DNA from: Candidatus Uhrbacteria bacterium | Lineage (GTDB): Bacteria; Patescibacteriota; Patescibacteriia; UBA9934 | Assembly (NCBI GenBank): GCA_903848275.1 | Contig: CAINGB010000016.1 | Location: 1 to 38,652 of the forward strand | Length of the DNA stretch: 38,652 nt | Reading direction: 5' to 3' | Part shown: positions 1-5,906 of the stretch, in pieces | Layout: each line of letters opens with the position of its first letter | Numbering within the stretch: the stretch's first letter is position 1 | Position numbers and translations under genes: made by a program | The notes under the pieces: model-generated | Told to the model about the DNA's origin: nothing | Database searches by the model: none | Seen by the model: only the letters and a program-made list of their open reading frames with translations

Positions 1-72
1 ACGAGCAGCGCTGACTATAACTCGGCGTCCGTGTATGCGAGTGTGAACCAGATTGATACGATCTTGCAGTAG
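1..72 (+). CDS. 3' end of an unidentified protein
   Basis: An open frame enters from the left edge and ends at TAG (70-72), giving 23 visible residues ending in VNQIDTILQ. The tail is polar and rich in Ser, Ala and Tyr, with no recognisable motif. A strong terminator hairpin starts 15 nt downstream, which supports a real gene end. The family cannot be judged from this fragment. Confidence 0.5.
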   Translation, partial: TSSADYNSASVYASVNQIDTILQ

Positions 73-87
73 AACTTGCGCAACGAG

Positions 88-126
88 TAACAAAAAGAGC
101 CGGGCTGAGGCTTGGCTCTTTTGTTA
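88..126. terminator. Bidirectional rho-independent terminator
   Basis: Arms 88-101 (TAACAAAAAGAGCC) and 114-126 (GGCTCTTTTGTTA) pair with one bulged A. Both arms carry A/T tracts, so it can stop transcription in both directions: the partial gene on the left (+) and anything arriving from the right (-). Confidence 0.8.
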
Positions 127-133
127 TCGAGGA

Positions 134-171
134 GGTGAATACCCCTGGGATATAAACCAGGGGTATTCACC
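134..171. repeat. Perfect 15-bp hairpin between two terminators
   Basis: Arms 134-148 and 157-171 (GGTGAATACCCCTGG and its complement) pair perfectly around an 8-nt A/T loop. It has no T tract, so it is not a canonical terminator. Its core GAATACCCC/GGGGTATTC recurs in the hairpin at 30821-30848. Role unknown; it may be transcript-end structure or an inserted palindromic unit. Confidence 0.6.
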
Positions 172-179
172 GAAAGGGA

Positions 180-213
180 AAGCCGGAGGCTGCGAGGTGC
201 AGCGCTCCGGCTT
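180..213 (-). terminator. Terminator of the 232-756 gene
   Basis: Arms AAGCCGGAG (180-188) and CTCCGGCTT (205-213) pair perfectly, with a further GCTGC/GCAGC pairing inside. On the minus strand it is followed by a pyrimidine run (TTCCCTTTC). It lies 19 nt beyond the stop codon of the minus-strand gene. Confidence 0.75.
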
Positions 214-231
214 GGAGGACGGGTTGTGGCT

Positions 232-756
232 CTATTCGACGAGATCGCTGGCGTCAACGGCGATGTAGATGTTGTCTCCCCATTCTTCGCTCAAGAGAAA
301 CTTCTTCAGCCGCGGTGCGCCATGACGTTCGCGGGCACAGCTCAGGCCGAACACGCAGGCTTGGTGCTCGGTGTCGCGGTACACCGTGGGAAAGATGACT
401 GTCCGACCGTACATCTCAACCGGCATCGTATCTGGATGCAACAGGTACCAATACAGGACATGAGCCGGCACTACCGGACGAGCACGCAGGCCCAGCATGA
501 TGGCGCTCCCCAAGGTCTTGACCTGCGGCACCAACCACAGCCGAAGGTTGCTGAGCTTGTACTCGCCTTCGACGCGATTTGGCAGCTGGTCCAGGGCCCA
601 GTACCGCACGACGAGACCGGTCTCAAACTTGGGGTCCCCGTCGCAGTTGACAGTCGGCCGGAACCACTGGCTGATCTGCGGGAGATAGTGCCCCAGGAGG
701 AACAACCCCAGGCTGAACCCAACGGCGCACAAGAAACCTGCAATGATCTGTGACAT
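232..756 (-). CDS. Orphan protein with N-terminal membrane anchor
   Basis: 174 residues, family not recognised. Residues 4-24 (IIAGFLCAVGFSLGLFLLG) form one hydrophobic segment, a membrane anchor or uncleaved signal. The rest is soluble in character, with several Trp/Tyr and single Cys residues, and would then face outward or inward from the membrane. The start is set by GGAG 8 nt before ATG and by a promoter at 806-835. A terminator follows at 180-213, so this is a single-gene transcription unit. It is rich in GC-ending codons, as are the other orphan cassettes at 934, 2565, 30098, 31380 and 34917. The antisense frame 226-753 is also open, but lacks a Shine-Dalgarno and promoter and is rejected. 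Confidence 0.7.
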   Translation of the reverse strand: MSQIIAGFLCAVGFSLGLFLLGHYLPQISQWFRPTVNCDGDPKFETGLVVRYWALDQLPNRVEGEYKLSNLRLWLVPQVKTLGSAIMLGLRARPVVPAHVLYWYLLHPDTMPVEMYGRTVIFPTVYRDTEHQACVFGLSCARERHGAPRLKKFLLSEEWGDNIYIAVDASDLVE

Positions 757-805
757 GATTGACTCCGGTGGTAGACGACGAGGCGAGATGCCAAGTCGAC
801 GGATA

Positions 806-835
806 ACTGTAGCTAATAAAGTACAGAAATGTCAA
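806..835 (-). promoter_or_regulatory. Promoter of the 232-756 gene
   Basis: On the minus strand TTGACA (835-830) is followed after 18 nt by TACAGT (811-806). The predicted transcript has a leader of about 45 nt carrying GGAG. It is divergent from the promoter at 857-885, only 21 nt away. Confidence 0.65.
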
Positions 836-856
836 CTGCTGGACGGTATTCAAAGA

Positions 857-885
857 TTGACGATGAAGCACTATTGGGCTATAAT
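857..885 (+). promoter_or_regulatory. Near-consensus sigma-70 type promoter
   Basis: TTGACG (857-862), a 17-nt spacer, then TATAAT (880-885). It drives the small gene at 934-1107. Among the best matches to consensus in the window. Confidence 0.8.
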
Positions 886-933
886 TGTCCCTTAGCTGCC
901 GCATGAAGCGGCATCTATCACCCGAGGTTCAGT

Positions 934-1107
934 ATGCTCGCCGTAGTCGCCTTTGCCCCGCCAACAGTCACTGATGAACAGGTCGTCGTCTCCCCTACTG
1001 AGGTGGTTCGGCCGAAGCCTGTAACACCACCGCTGACCGTCACCTACCCAAGCATCCCGCCCAACCCGTGGCCGAGCTATCTCCCCCACTTCGTCGTCAC
1101 CAACTGA
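934..1107 (+). CDS. Small proline-rich orphan protein (57 aa)
   Basis: ATG at 934, preceded by a GAGG Shine-Dalgarno 6 nt upstream, gives a 57-residue protein beginning MLAVVAFAPPTV and ending PHFVVTN. It is rich in Pro and Val (runs such as PPLTV, SIPPNPWP), with no Cys and no domain recognised. A short hydrophobic start could be a weak signal peptide. Coding status rests on context: a near-perfect promoter 49 nt upstream of the start, a Shine-Dalgarno, and a terminator 43 nt after the stop. Alternatively the transcript could act mainly as RNA. It belongs to the same promoter-SD-ORF-terminator class as its divergent neighbour at 232-756. Confidence 0.55.
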   Translation: MLAVVAFAPPTVTDEQVVVSPTEVVRPKPVTPPLTVTYPSIPPNPWPSYLPHFVVTN

Positions 1108-1150
1108 GCCGAGTCGTCAGAGTCCGTCCGGACTGGCCTAGCCAACGGGA

Positions 1151-1179
1151 GGAGCTGACGATGTCGGCTCCTTTCTTTT
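1151..1179 (+). terminator. Terminator of the 934-1107 gene
   Basis: GGAGCTGA (1151-1158), a 5-nt loop, TCGGCTCC (1164-1171; one G-U pair), then TTTCTTTT. Confidence 0.75.
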
Positions 1180-1189
1180 ACTAAAAATT

Positions 1190-1225
1190 CAAGTCCCGGA
1201 CTCCAGGAGTCCGGGACTTGTTTTT
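1190..1225. terminator. Strong bidirectional terminator
   Basis: Arms 1190-1204 and 1206-1220 form a perfect 15-bp palindrome (CAAGTCCCGGACTCC and complement) followed by TTTTT on the plus strand and by an A/T run on the minus strand. It sits between the convergent 934-1107 and EVE genes and ends both. Confidence 0.85.
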
Positions 1226-1237
1226 ATATTATCGAGA

Positions 1238-1651
1238 TTAGCGCTCGAGTTCGGTCAGCCCCATCTTGAGCAACGCCTTGGCTTGCGGGATGGTGAGGGG
1301 CATGACGGAGAGGCGGGATTGTTTGACGAGGTGTAAGTGCGAGAGTGATTTGCGCATTTTTATGGCGAGCAGGGTGACGGGCTTAGCGATGGCTTTCCAG
1401 GGGGCCAAGTCGACGGCAGTCCACTTCTCGTCCTTGGGGTCAGAGTGCGGACCGGTGATGATTTTGGCGATGCCGACAATGCTCTTCTGTTCCCCGCTGT
1501 GGTAGATGAGCGCGATGTCATTGGCCTTCATTTGCAGCAAAAAATTGCGCGCTTGAAAGTTGCGCACACCGTCCCAAACTGTTTTTTTATCTGCTACGAG
1601 GTTGTCCCAACTGTAGGTGGAAGGCTCGGTCTTCAGCAGCCAGTAGGCCAT
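1238..1651 (-). CDS. EVE-domain protein
   Basis: 137 residues, the full length of a single-domain EVE protein (thymocyte nuclear protein 1/YciO-like PUA fold superfamily). It opens with the family signature AYWLLKTEPSTYSWDNL, followed by WDGVRNFQARNFL (residues 26-38), and then ALIYHSGEQKSIVGIAKI. EVE domains bind modified bases in DNA or RNA, and bacterial standalone copies are often linked to modification sensing; the ligand here is unknown. No Shine-Dalgarno is present. CATACC lies 6 nt before ATG, as in glyA, so the mRNA may be leaderless. Shares a terminator with the converging small gene. Confidence 0.9.
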   Translation of the reverse strand: MAYWLLKTEPSTYSWDNLVADKKTVWDGVRNFQARNFLLQMKANDIALIYHSGEQKSIVGIAKIITGPHSDPKDEKWTAVDLAPWKAIAKPVTLLAIKMRKSLSHLHLVKQSRLSVMPLTIPQAKALLKMGLTELER

Positions 1652-1735
1652 AATATGGGTATGGTACCAAAAGTTGGGTAAAAAGAAAACGCACCTTAAC
1701 GATCACCCGCTCATAGTAATGAAATGAAGAGCGTG

Positions 1736-1757
1736 CTCCGTGACCGAGGCCACGGAG
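1736..1757 (-). terminator. Weak terminator-like hairpin
   Basis: CTCCGTG (1736-1742) and CACGGAG (1751-1757) pair around an 8-nt loop just beyond the stop of the 1768-1986 gene. The downstream minus-strand tract is only moderately T-rich, so termination is uncertain. Confidence 0.4.
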
Positions 1758-1767
1758 GCTCAGGAAA

Positions 1768-1986
1768 TCAGGGAACACGCGAGAACGACTTGGGCGGGAA
1801 GGCGAGGAAATAGCCAAACACCACGAATGACACGCCAATAGCAATTGGCTCGAGGACCGACAGCCAGCTGCGGCTCATATCCCAGGCAATCCCAGGGCCT
1901 AGGATGATGAGCGATAGGCCTAGGATCGACCACAAGATGGCGCCGAAGAGTCGACCGAAGAAGACGAGGTGACGAAAAATGTTCAT
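1768..1986 (-). CDS. Small two-helix membrane protein
   Basis: 72 residues, family not recognised. Two hydrophobic segments are visible, roughly residues 9-30 (FGRLFGAILWSILGLSLIILG) and 44-65 (VLEPIAIGVSFVVFGYFLAF), joined by a short polar loop with Trp, Arg and Asp. The tail KSFSRVP is basic. A GGGGT Shine-Dalgarno-like stretch lies 4-5 nt before ATG. The overlapping 120-residue minus frame at 1760-2122 runs through the tRNA and is rejected. It sits alone between the EVE gene and a tRNA-Pro gene transcribed in the same direction, from which it is separated by a terminator. Confidence 0.6.
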   Translation of the reverse strand: MNIFRHLVFFGRLFGAILWSILGLSLIILGPGIAWDMSRSWLSVLEPIAIGVSFVVFGYFLAFPPKSFSRVP

Positions 1987-2042
1987 GATGACCCCTAGTC
2001 AGCCAAGCGGAATGCTCATGCTGACAAAGAGCATAATCCCAT

Positions 2043-2075
2043 AAAAAGCAAAAAGCCTCAACCGAGTTGAAGCTT
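2043..2075 (-). terminator. Terminator of tRNA-Pro(GGG)
   Basis: On the minus strand AAGCTTCAA (2075-2067), a 5-nt loop, TTGAGGCTT (2061-2053; G-U pair), then TTTGCTTTTT. It begins 2 nt after the encoded CCA. Confidence 0.8.
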
Positions 2076-2077
2076 AT

Positions 2078-2152
2078 TGGTCGGGCTAGTGGGATTTGAA
2101 CCCACGACTTCTTGCACCCCATGCAAGCGCGCTACCGCTGCGCTATAGCCCG
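2078..2152 (-). tRNA. tRNA-Pro (GGG)
   Basis: Acceptor CGGGCTA/TAGCCCG pairs fully; the anticodon stem CTTGC/GCAAG holds loop ATGGGGT with anticodon GGG; the T arm carries GTTCAAAT. CCA is encoded (2080-2078). The body is nearly identical to tRNA-Pro(CGG) at 2355, so the pair probably arose by duplication. Confidence 0.95.
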
Positions 2153-2201
2153 TAAGTTAGCCAAATGAAGGTTGGTGACAGACAAAGATTACTCCACAAA
2201 C

Positions 2202-2230
2202 TTGATAATAGCCAGCCGGTGGGCTACAAT
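2202..2230 (+). promoter_or_regulatory. Promoter of the tRNA-Ser/tRNA-Pro pair
   Basis: TTGATA (2202-2207), 17-nt spacer, TACAAT (2225-2230), ending 10 nt before the tRNA-Ser 5' end. Confidence 0.75.
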
Positions 2231-2240
2231 CCTGCTGCCT

Positions 2241-2328
2241 GGAGGGATCGCATAGCGGCCTAGTGCGCACGCTTGGAAAGCGTGTATACCGCAAGGTATC
2301 GAGAGTTCGAATCTCTCTCCCTCCGCCA
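2241..2328 (+). tRNA. tRNA-Ser (GGA)
   Basis: Acceptor GGAGGGA/TCCCTCC; anticodon loop TTGGAAA with anticodon GGA; long variable arm (about 2286-2300) as expected for serine; CCA encoded at 2326-2328. Confidence 0.95.
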
Positions 2329-2354
2329 GGTAATTTTCAATATTTCAGCCGCGA

Positions 2355-2429
2355 CGGGCTATAGCGCAGCGGTAGCGCGCTTCGTTCGGGACGAAGAGGC
2401 CGTGAGTTCAAATCTCACTAGCCCGACCA
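2355..2429 (+). tRNA. tRNA-Pro (CGG)
   Basis: Acceptor CGGGCTA/TAGCCCG; anticodon stem CTTCG/CGAAG around TTCGGGA gives anticodon CGG; CCA encoded at 2427-2429. It starts 26 nt after tRNA-Ser and is presumably co-transcribed with it. Confidence 0.95.
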
Positions 2430-2435
2430 GAGAAT

Positions 2436-2459
2436 CACGCATTTTGCGTGGTTTTTTGT
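2436..2459 (+). terminator. Terminator of the tRNA pair
   Basis: CACGC (2436-2440), loop ATTTT, GCGTG (2446-2450), then GTTTTTTGTT. Confidence 0.8.
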
Positions 2460-2478
2460 TGTTTAAGCTGGAAATTTA

Positions 2479-2507
2479 TTGACAAAAGCCCTGATTTTTG
2501 TTATATT
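2479..2507 (+). promoter_or_regulatory. Promoter of the 2565/2900 gene pair
   Basis: Consensus TTGACA (2479-2484), 17-nt spacer, TATATT (2502-2507). The predicted leader is about 50 nt and ends in AAGGAGG. Confidence 0.8.
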
Positions 2508-2564
2508 TTTTTGGTCAAACGGCGTCGCTTTTGGTGTCTTTTGCACACCTTCAAGGAGGATTTC

Positions 2565-2903
2565 ATGTTCAAGCTTAATCAAATGCCGTACGATCTTCAA
2601 GTCGGCGATGTCCTCGTGGAAACGAATTGGAATCGAGTGACGAGCTCGAGATACGCCACCATCTACACTTTATTTCGGCAAGAACTCACAACCGTGACGC
2701 ATGACGCTATGTCTATCACGGTATCGAAGGAAGTCGCACGTGCCGTTCGGAAGGATGGTGTCCTTCAAGCCATCGGCGAACTGCTTCGACCGCGAGGCCT
2801 CACGGTTCGCGCACCGAGTAGCTCTAGTTGGCGCGTCCCGTACGGTCGCCGTGGGTGGATCGTCAAGCAAAGTACCGTCACTTGGGTCGTCAAACCAAGA
2901 TGA
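2565..2903 (+). CDS. Orphan soluble protein (112 aa)
   Basis: ATG at 2565 was chosen because a full AAGGAGG Shine-Dalgarno lies 6 nt upstream; the open frame reaches back to 2448, but that part runs through the promoter. The 112-residue product starts MFKLNQMPYDLQVGDVLVE and is rich in Ser, Arg and Val, with a basic C-terminal third (RRGWIVKQ). There is no membrane segment and no family recognised. Its opening resembles the first strands of a small beta domain, but that is only an impression. The stop overlaps the start of a 35-residue frame in ATGA fashion. Promoter and terminator frame the pair as a self-contained cassette. Confidence 0.65.
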   Translation: MFKLNQMPYDLQVGDVLVETNWNRVTSSRYATIYTLFRQELTTVTHDAMSITVSKEVARAVRKDGVLQAIGELLRPRGLTVRAPSSSSWRVPYGRRGWIVKQSTVTWVVKPR

Positions 2904-3007
2904 CGCCCACCATTACGCTGGCCGTCGCGGAAGGGCTGGCCAAGTTCATCGCCAAGGAGATGAACGGCAAGCTGGTGACGAACAGCACCGAGACTCGCGC
3001 GTCCTAG
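2900..3007 (+). CDS. Mini-protein coupled to the preceding gene (35 aa)
   Basis: ATG (2900-2902) overlaps the TGA of the 2565 gene as ATGA, a typical arrangement for translational coupling. The 35-residue frame (start MTPTITLAVAEGLAKF, end ETRAS) looks amphipathic and ends 15 nt before a terminator hairpin. No family is recognised. The same ATGA linkage between an orphan gene and a following smaller one recurs at 31970-31973. It could be a chance frame at a transcript end, but its fit between stop codon and terminator supports it. Confidence 0.45.
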   Translation: MTPTITLAVAEGLAKFIAKEMNGKLVTNSTETRAS

Positions 3008-3021
3008 CGCCCAAGGCAAGC

Positions 3022-3063
3022 CGTCCCTCGGCCTGCTGGGCCCAGGGACGCGCTCTTTGTTTT
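3022..3063 (+). terminator. Terminator of the 2565/2900 pair
   Basis: CGTCCCT (3022-3028) pairs with AGGGACG (3044-3050), with a further GGCC pairing inside, then CTTTGTTTT. Confidence 0.75.
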
Positions 3064-3092
3064 CCGTAAAAGATGCTACAATACCTGCAGTT

Positions 3093-3401
3093 ATGGATAT
3101 CATCCTCCCCAAAGAAAAGTGCTCCAACCCGGTCGCCGTGCTGCGGAGTGCGGGTTATGGTTATAGCGTCGACCCGGTGACTAAGGAAGATAGCTGGATG
3201 ATTAGGTTGACTGGTGGGCTTTACCCCCGTTTTCACCTGTATGTGGAGGATAAAGGCGATAAGGTGAAGTTTAGCCTGCATTTGGACCAGAAAAAGGCTA
3301 GCTACGGCGGCAGTCACGCTCATAATGCCGAGTATGACGGTAAGCTGGTGGCGCATGAGATTCTTCGGTTAGAATCCTGGATCAGGGCTGGAAACCGCTA
3401 A
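3093..3401 (+). CDS. Conserved-looking small protein (102 aa)
   Basis: Start MDIILPKEK at 3093 is preferred over the upstream ATG at 3057, which would lie inside the preceding terminator. An extended -10 (TGCTACAAT, ending 3082) lies 10 nt before this ATG and no Shine-Dalgarno is visible, so translation is probably leaderless. Residues 42-70 alternate hydrophobic and charged residues (RFHLYVEDKGDKVKFSLHLDQKK), suggesting antiparallel strands. A histidine pair (SHAHNAEYDG) follows, then a helical end LVAHEILRLESWI. No family is recognised and no catalytic motif is claimed. Confidence 0.65.
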   Translation: MDIILPKEKCSNPVAVLRSAGYGYSVDPVTKEDSWMIRLTGGLYPRFHLYVEDKGDKVKFSLHLDQKKASYGGSHAHNAEYDGKLVAHEILRLESWIRAGNR

Positions 3402-3416
3402 TAAACGATAAGTTTT

Positions 3417-3445
3417 TTGACATTTTACCGTATTTAGGCTATAGT
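3417..3445 (+). promoter_or_regulatory. Promoter of the DEAD-box helicase gene
   Basis: TTGACA (3417-3422), 17-nt spacer, TATAGT (3440-3445). The predicted leader is about 95 nt, unusually long for a housekeeping gene here. Confidence 0.8.
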
Positions 3446-3512
3446 TAGAGCCTTGATTTTTGCCACCGCTTAATTAATCGCGGCAGGCCTGAACTTCACG
3501 GTCGACACCTAG

Positions 3513-3543
3513 TTGTCTTGATCCAGTCGTTCGATCAAGACAA
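3513..3543 (+). promoter_or_regulatory. Leader hairpin abutting the helicase start codon
   Basis: TTGTCTTGATC (3513-3523) and GATCAAGACAA (3533-3543) form a perfect 11-bp stem with a 9-nt loop, ending 3 nt before ATG (3547). It occupies the ribosome-binding region and no Shine-Dalgarno is seen. Either the stem blocks initiation until opened, for instance by a helicase, or it presents the start codon. Inference only. Confidence 0.6.
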
Positions 3544-3546
3544 TCT

Positions 3547-5052
3547 ATGACCGTATTAACTTCCACCCCTGAAGCTATCAAGGCTTCCGAGGCGCCTGTT
3601 GTCGCGGCCCCAGTCGTAAAAAGTTTTTCGACACTCGGGATCGCCCCCACGCTCCTCACCATTTTGAACAACGCTAAGTTCACTGTTCCGACCCCAATTC
3701 AAGAGAAGTCTATTCCGGCAGCTATTGAAGGAAAAGACATTATTGGTATCGCCCAAACCGGTACTGGTAAGACCCTCGCCTTCGGCATTCCAATGATCCA
3801 ACGCTTGGCCCAGCACAAGGGCAAGGGTTTGATTATCTTGCCAACGCGCGAACTCGCCCTCCAGGTTGACGAAGCTTTGCAGCGTTTGGGCCGCCCGATG
3901 GGCATGCGCACAGCCGTTTTGATTGGTGGTGAAAATATCCAGAAGCAATTGCGTCAGCTTAAAGCTAAGCCACACGTCATCATTGCTACACCTGGTCGTT
4001 TAATTGACCACATGGAGCAGAAGACGTTGACTTTGACCGAGGTGCGCGTGCTCGTTTTGGACGAAGCTGACCGCATGTTGGACATGGGTTTTGCCCCACA
4101 AATTAACCGTATTCTTGGGGCCGTACCAAAGGAACGTCAGACCTTGCTGTTCAGCGCCACCATGCCTAACGACATTGTGGAAATTGCCCGCAAGCACATG
4201 CAGCTCCCCGTCCGCGTGGAAGTTGCCCCAGCCGGAACTGCCTCCGAACGCGTCGCCCAGGAGATTTTCATAGTCCGCAAGGAAGATAAAATCCGCTTGC
4301 TCGAAAAGATGCTCGAGGACTTTAAGGGAACCGTGCTCGTCTTCTCCCGCACCAAGCACGGTGCCAAGAAGATTTGCAGCGCTATTCACAGCATGAAGCA
4401 TACCGCCGCGGAAATCCACGCCAACAAGTCACTCAGCCAACGTAAGGAGGCTTTGGAAGGCTTCAAGCGCGGCAAGTATCGCGTGCTCGTCGCCACCGAC
4501 ATTGCTGCTCGTGGTATTGACGTCACCGGCATTGGCTTGGTCGTCAACTATGACTTGCCAGATAGTTCTGAGGACTACGTACACCGCATTGGCCGTACTG
4601 GTCGTAACGGTTTGGAAGGCAAGGCTGTGTCCTACGCCACCCCAGACCAGCAACAGGATATTCGCGCGATTGAGCGTTTAATCCGCGGAAAGTTGCCAGT
4701 TGGTAAGATGCCAGCGGACCTCCCAGTGGCTCGCGTCATGCCACACACCGATCGTGATGAGGACACTCGTCGCGGCAATGGTCGTGGTCGTCCAGCACCT
4801 GGTGGTAACCGCTATGGTCAATCATCTGGTGGTTACGGCGGAGGCGCTCGGGCCGCAAAGCCATACGGTGCCCGTCCAGCTTACGGCGCCAATCGCGGTG
4901 CTGCTCCAGCCGCTCGTCCAAGCTACGGCACACGCCCAGCTACGAGTCGACCTACCCCAAGCGCTCGCCCATTGCCAACCTATCGCCGCTTAGAAACGGT
5001 TGATGAAGACGACAGGCCAGCGTACAGGTACGAGGCCCCAAGAAGGAAATAA
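3547..5052 (+). CDS. DEAD-box ATP-dependent RNA helicase
   Basis: 501 residues with all core motifs in order: Q motif (PTPIQEKSIP, about 47-56), motif I AQTGTGKT (68-75), PTRELA, TPGRL, motif II DEAD (VLDEADRMLDMGF), motif III SAT (FSATMP), ARGID, and motif VI HRIGRTGRNG. The core ends near residue 390. A disordered tail of about 110 residues follows, rich in Gly, Arg, Pro, Ala and Tyr (repeats like PYGARPAYGAN), as in RhlE/CsdA-type helicases that remodel rRNA and cold-stabilised mRNA. Start is MTVLTSTPEA, following a long leader and hairpin. A strong terminator follows. Cold-shock regulation through the leader is plausible but not shown. Confidence 0.95.
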   Translation: MTVLTSTPEAIKASEAPVVAAPVVKSFSTLGIAPTLLTILNNAKFTVPTPIQEKSIPAAIEGKDIIGIAQTGTGKTLAFGIPMIQRLAQHKGKGLIILPTRELALQVDEALQRLGRPMGMRTAVLIGGENIQKQLRQLKAKPHVIIATPGRLIDHMEQKTLTLTEVRVLVLDEADRMLDMGFAPQINRILGAVPKERQTLLFSATMPNDIVEIARKHMQLPVRVEVAPAGTASERVAQEIFIVRKEDKIRLLEKMLEDFKGTVLVFSRTKHGAKKICSAIHSMKHTAAEIHANKSLSQRKEALEGFKRGKYRVLVATDIAARGIDVTGIGLVVNYDLPDSSEDYVHRIGRTGRNGLEGKAVSYATPDQQQDIRAIERLIRGKLPVGKMPADLPVARVMPHTDRDEDTRRGNGRGRPAPGGNRYGQSSGGYGGGARAAKPYGARPAYGANRGAAPAARPSYGTRPATSRPTPSARPLPTYRRLETVDEDDRPAYRYEAPRRK

Positions 5053-5062
5053 TTGAGAATAG

Positions 5063-5092
5063 AAAAGAGTCTGCGCGGTGCAGACTCTTTTT
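5063..5092. terminator. Terminator between helicase and DsbA-like gene
   Basis: AAAAGAGTCTGC (5063-5074), 5-nt loop, GCAGACTCTTTTT (5080-5092). Symmetric A/T tracts allow it to serve both convergent genes. Confidence 0.9.
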
Positions 5093-5106
5093 GTTTGACT
5101 GACGAT

Positions 5107-5883
5107 TTATTTCTTGAGCTTAGCAATTGCGGCATCGATGAGAGAAGTGAAGCTATCAAGTGGTACGGCGCCTGAGATGAGCTGACCGTCGACAAAGGTG
5201 GCTGGTGTGCCGTTGACGCCAGCGGCACGACCAGAGGCTGTGTCAGCGTCGATGACGGACTGGTACTTCTTGGTTTTGACACAGTCGTCAAACTGAGAAC
5301 GCTTGAGGCCTAGCTGGTCAGCAACCTTGCCGTAGTAATCAGCGCTCAAACTGTCCTGGTTTTCGTAAAGCGCGTCGGTGAACTCCCAGAACTTGCCCTG
5401 CTCGTTAGCACATTCGGCGGCGTTGGCGGCTGGTTGCGCTTCAGGATGGAAGGACAAGGGGAAGTGACGGAAGACCCAGGCGACATCGGTACCGTATTTG
5501 TCCGTCAGCTGTTTCATGGTTGGGTGATGGCGGCTACAGAATGGGCATTCGTAGTCGGAGTACTCGATCAGGACAACCTTGGCTTTTTTGAGGTCACCGC
5601 GGACGTGATCTGTGGCGGTAACAGCGGCGAGTTTACCGGTAGCAGCTGGGGCAGTTGGATCTGGCTTGGCAGTTACGGCAACTGGAGCAGCGGCGGCGGC
5701 AGGTCCTGCGGTACCGCGGAGGACGTCGCCACCAATATAGGTGAGAGCAATACCGGCGACGAGGCCGAAGACGAAGATCATCTTAGGGTTACCGTCAAAG
5801 AAACCTAGTTGCTTTTTGGCAGCCTCGTTCACGACTGGGGCTTGGCTGGTGATTGGCGTTACTTCAATTACTTCGTCGCTCAT
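5107..5883 (-). CDS. Membrane-anchored DsbA-family thioredoxin-fold protein
   Basis: 258 residues. A cytoplasmic N-terminus of about 33 residues precedes one transmembrane helix (about 34-54, MIFVFGLVAGIALTYIGG), then an Ala/Pro-rich linker and the catalytic domain. The active site is CPFC in EYSDYECPFCSRHHP; the cis-Pro loop is GVNGTPATFVDGQ near residue 225. This is the DsbA/BdbD/Com1 (DSBA-like thioredoxin, Thioredoxin_4) type that oxidises or isomerises exported thiols. Two further Cys (AAECANEQG and FDDCVKTKK) match the second cysteine pair common in this subfamily. It lies 23 nt downstream of lgt on the same strand, so both may serve the envelope. No DsbB or VKOR partner is in the window. 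Confidence 0.9.
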   Translation of the reverse strand: MSDEVIEVTPITSQAPVVNEAAKKQLGFFDGNPKMIFVFGLVAGIALTYIGGDVLRGTAGPAAAAAPVAVTAKPDPTAPAATGKLAAVTATDHVRGDLKKAKVVLIEYSDYECPFCSRHHPTMKQLTDKYGTDVAWVFRHFPLSFHPEAQPAANAAECANEQGKFWEFTDALYENQDSLSADYYGKVADQLGLKRSQFDDCVKTKKYQSVIDADTASGRAAGVNGTPATFVDGQLISGAVPLDSFTSLIDAAIAKLKK

Positions 5884-5906
5884 AGGAGATTAATTATTTT
5901 TCGCAA

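Noticed and set aside
226-753. 175-residue plus-strand frame opposite the 232-756 gene
   Set aside because: It has no Shine-Dalgarno or promoter and is read through the terminator of the opposite gene. The minus frame has anchor helix, promoter, Shine-Dalgarno and terminator.
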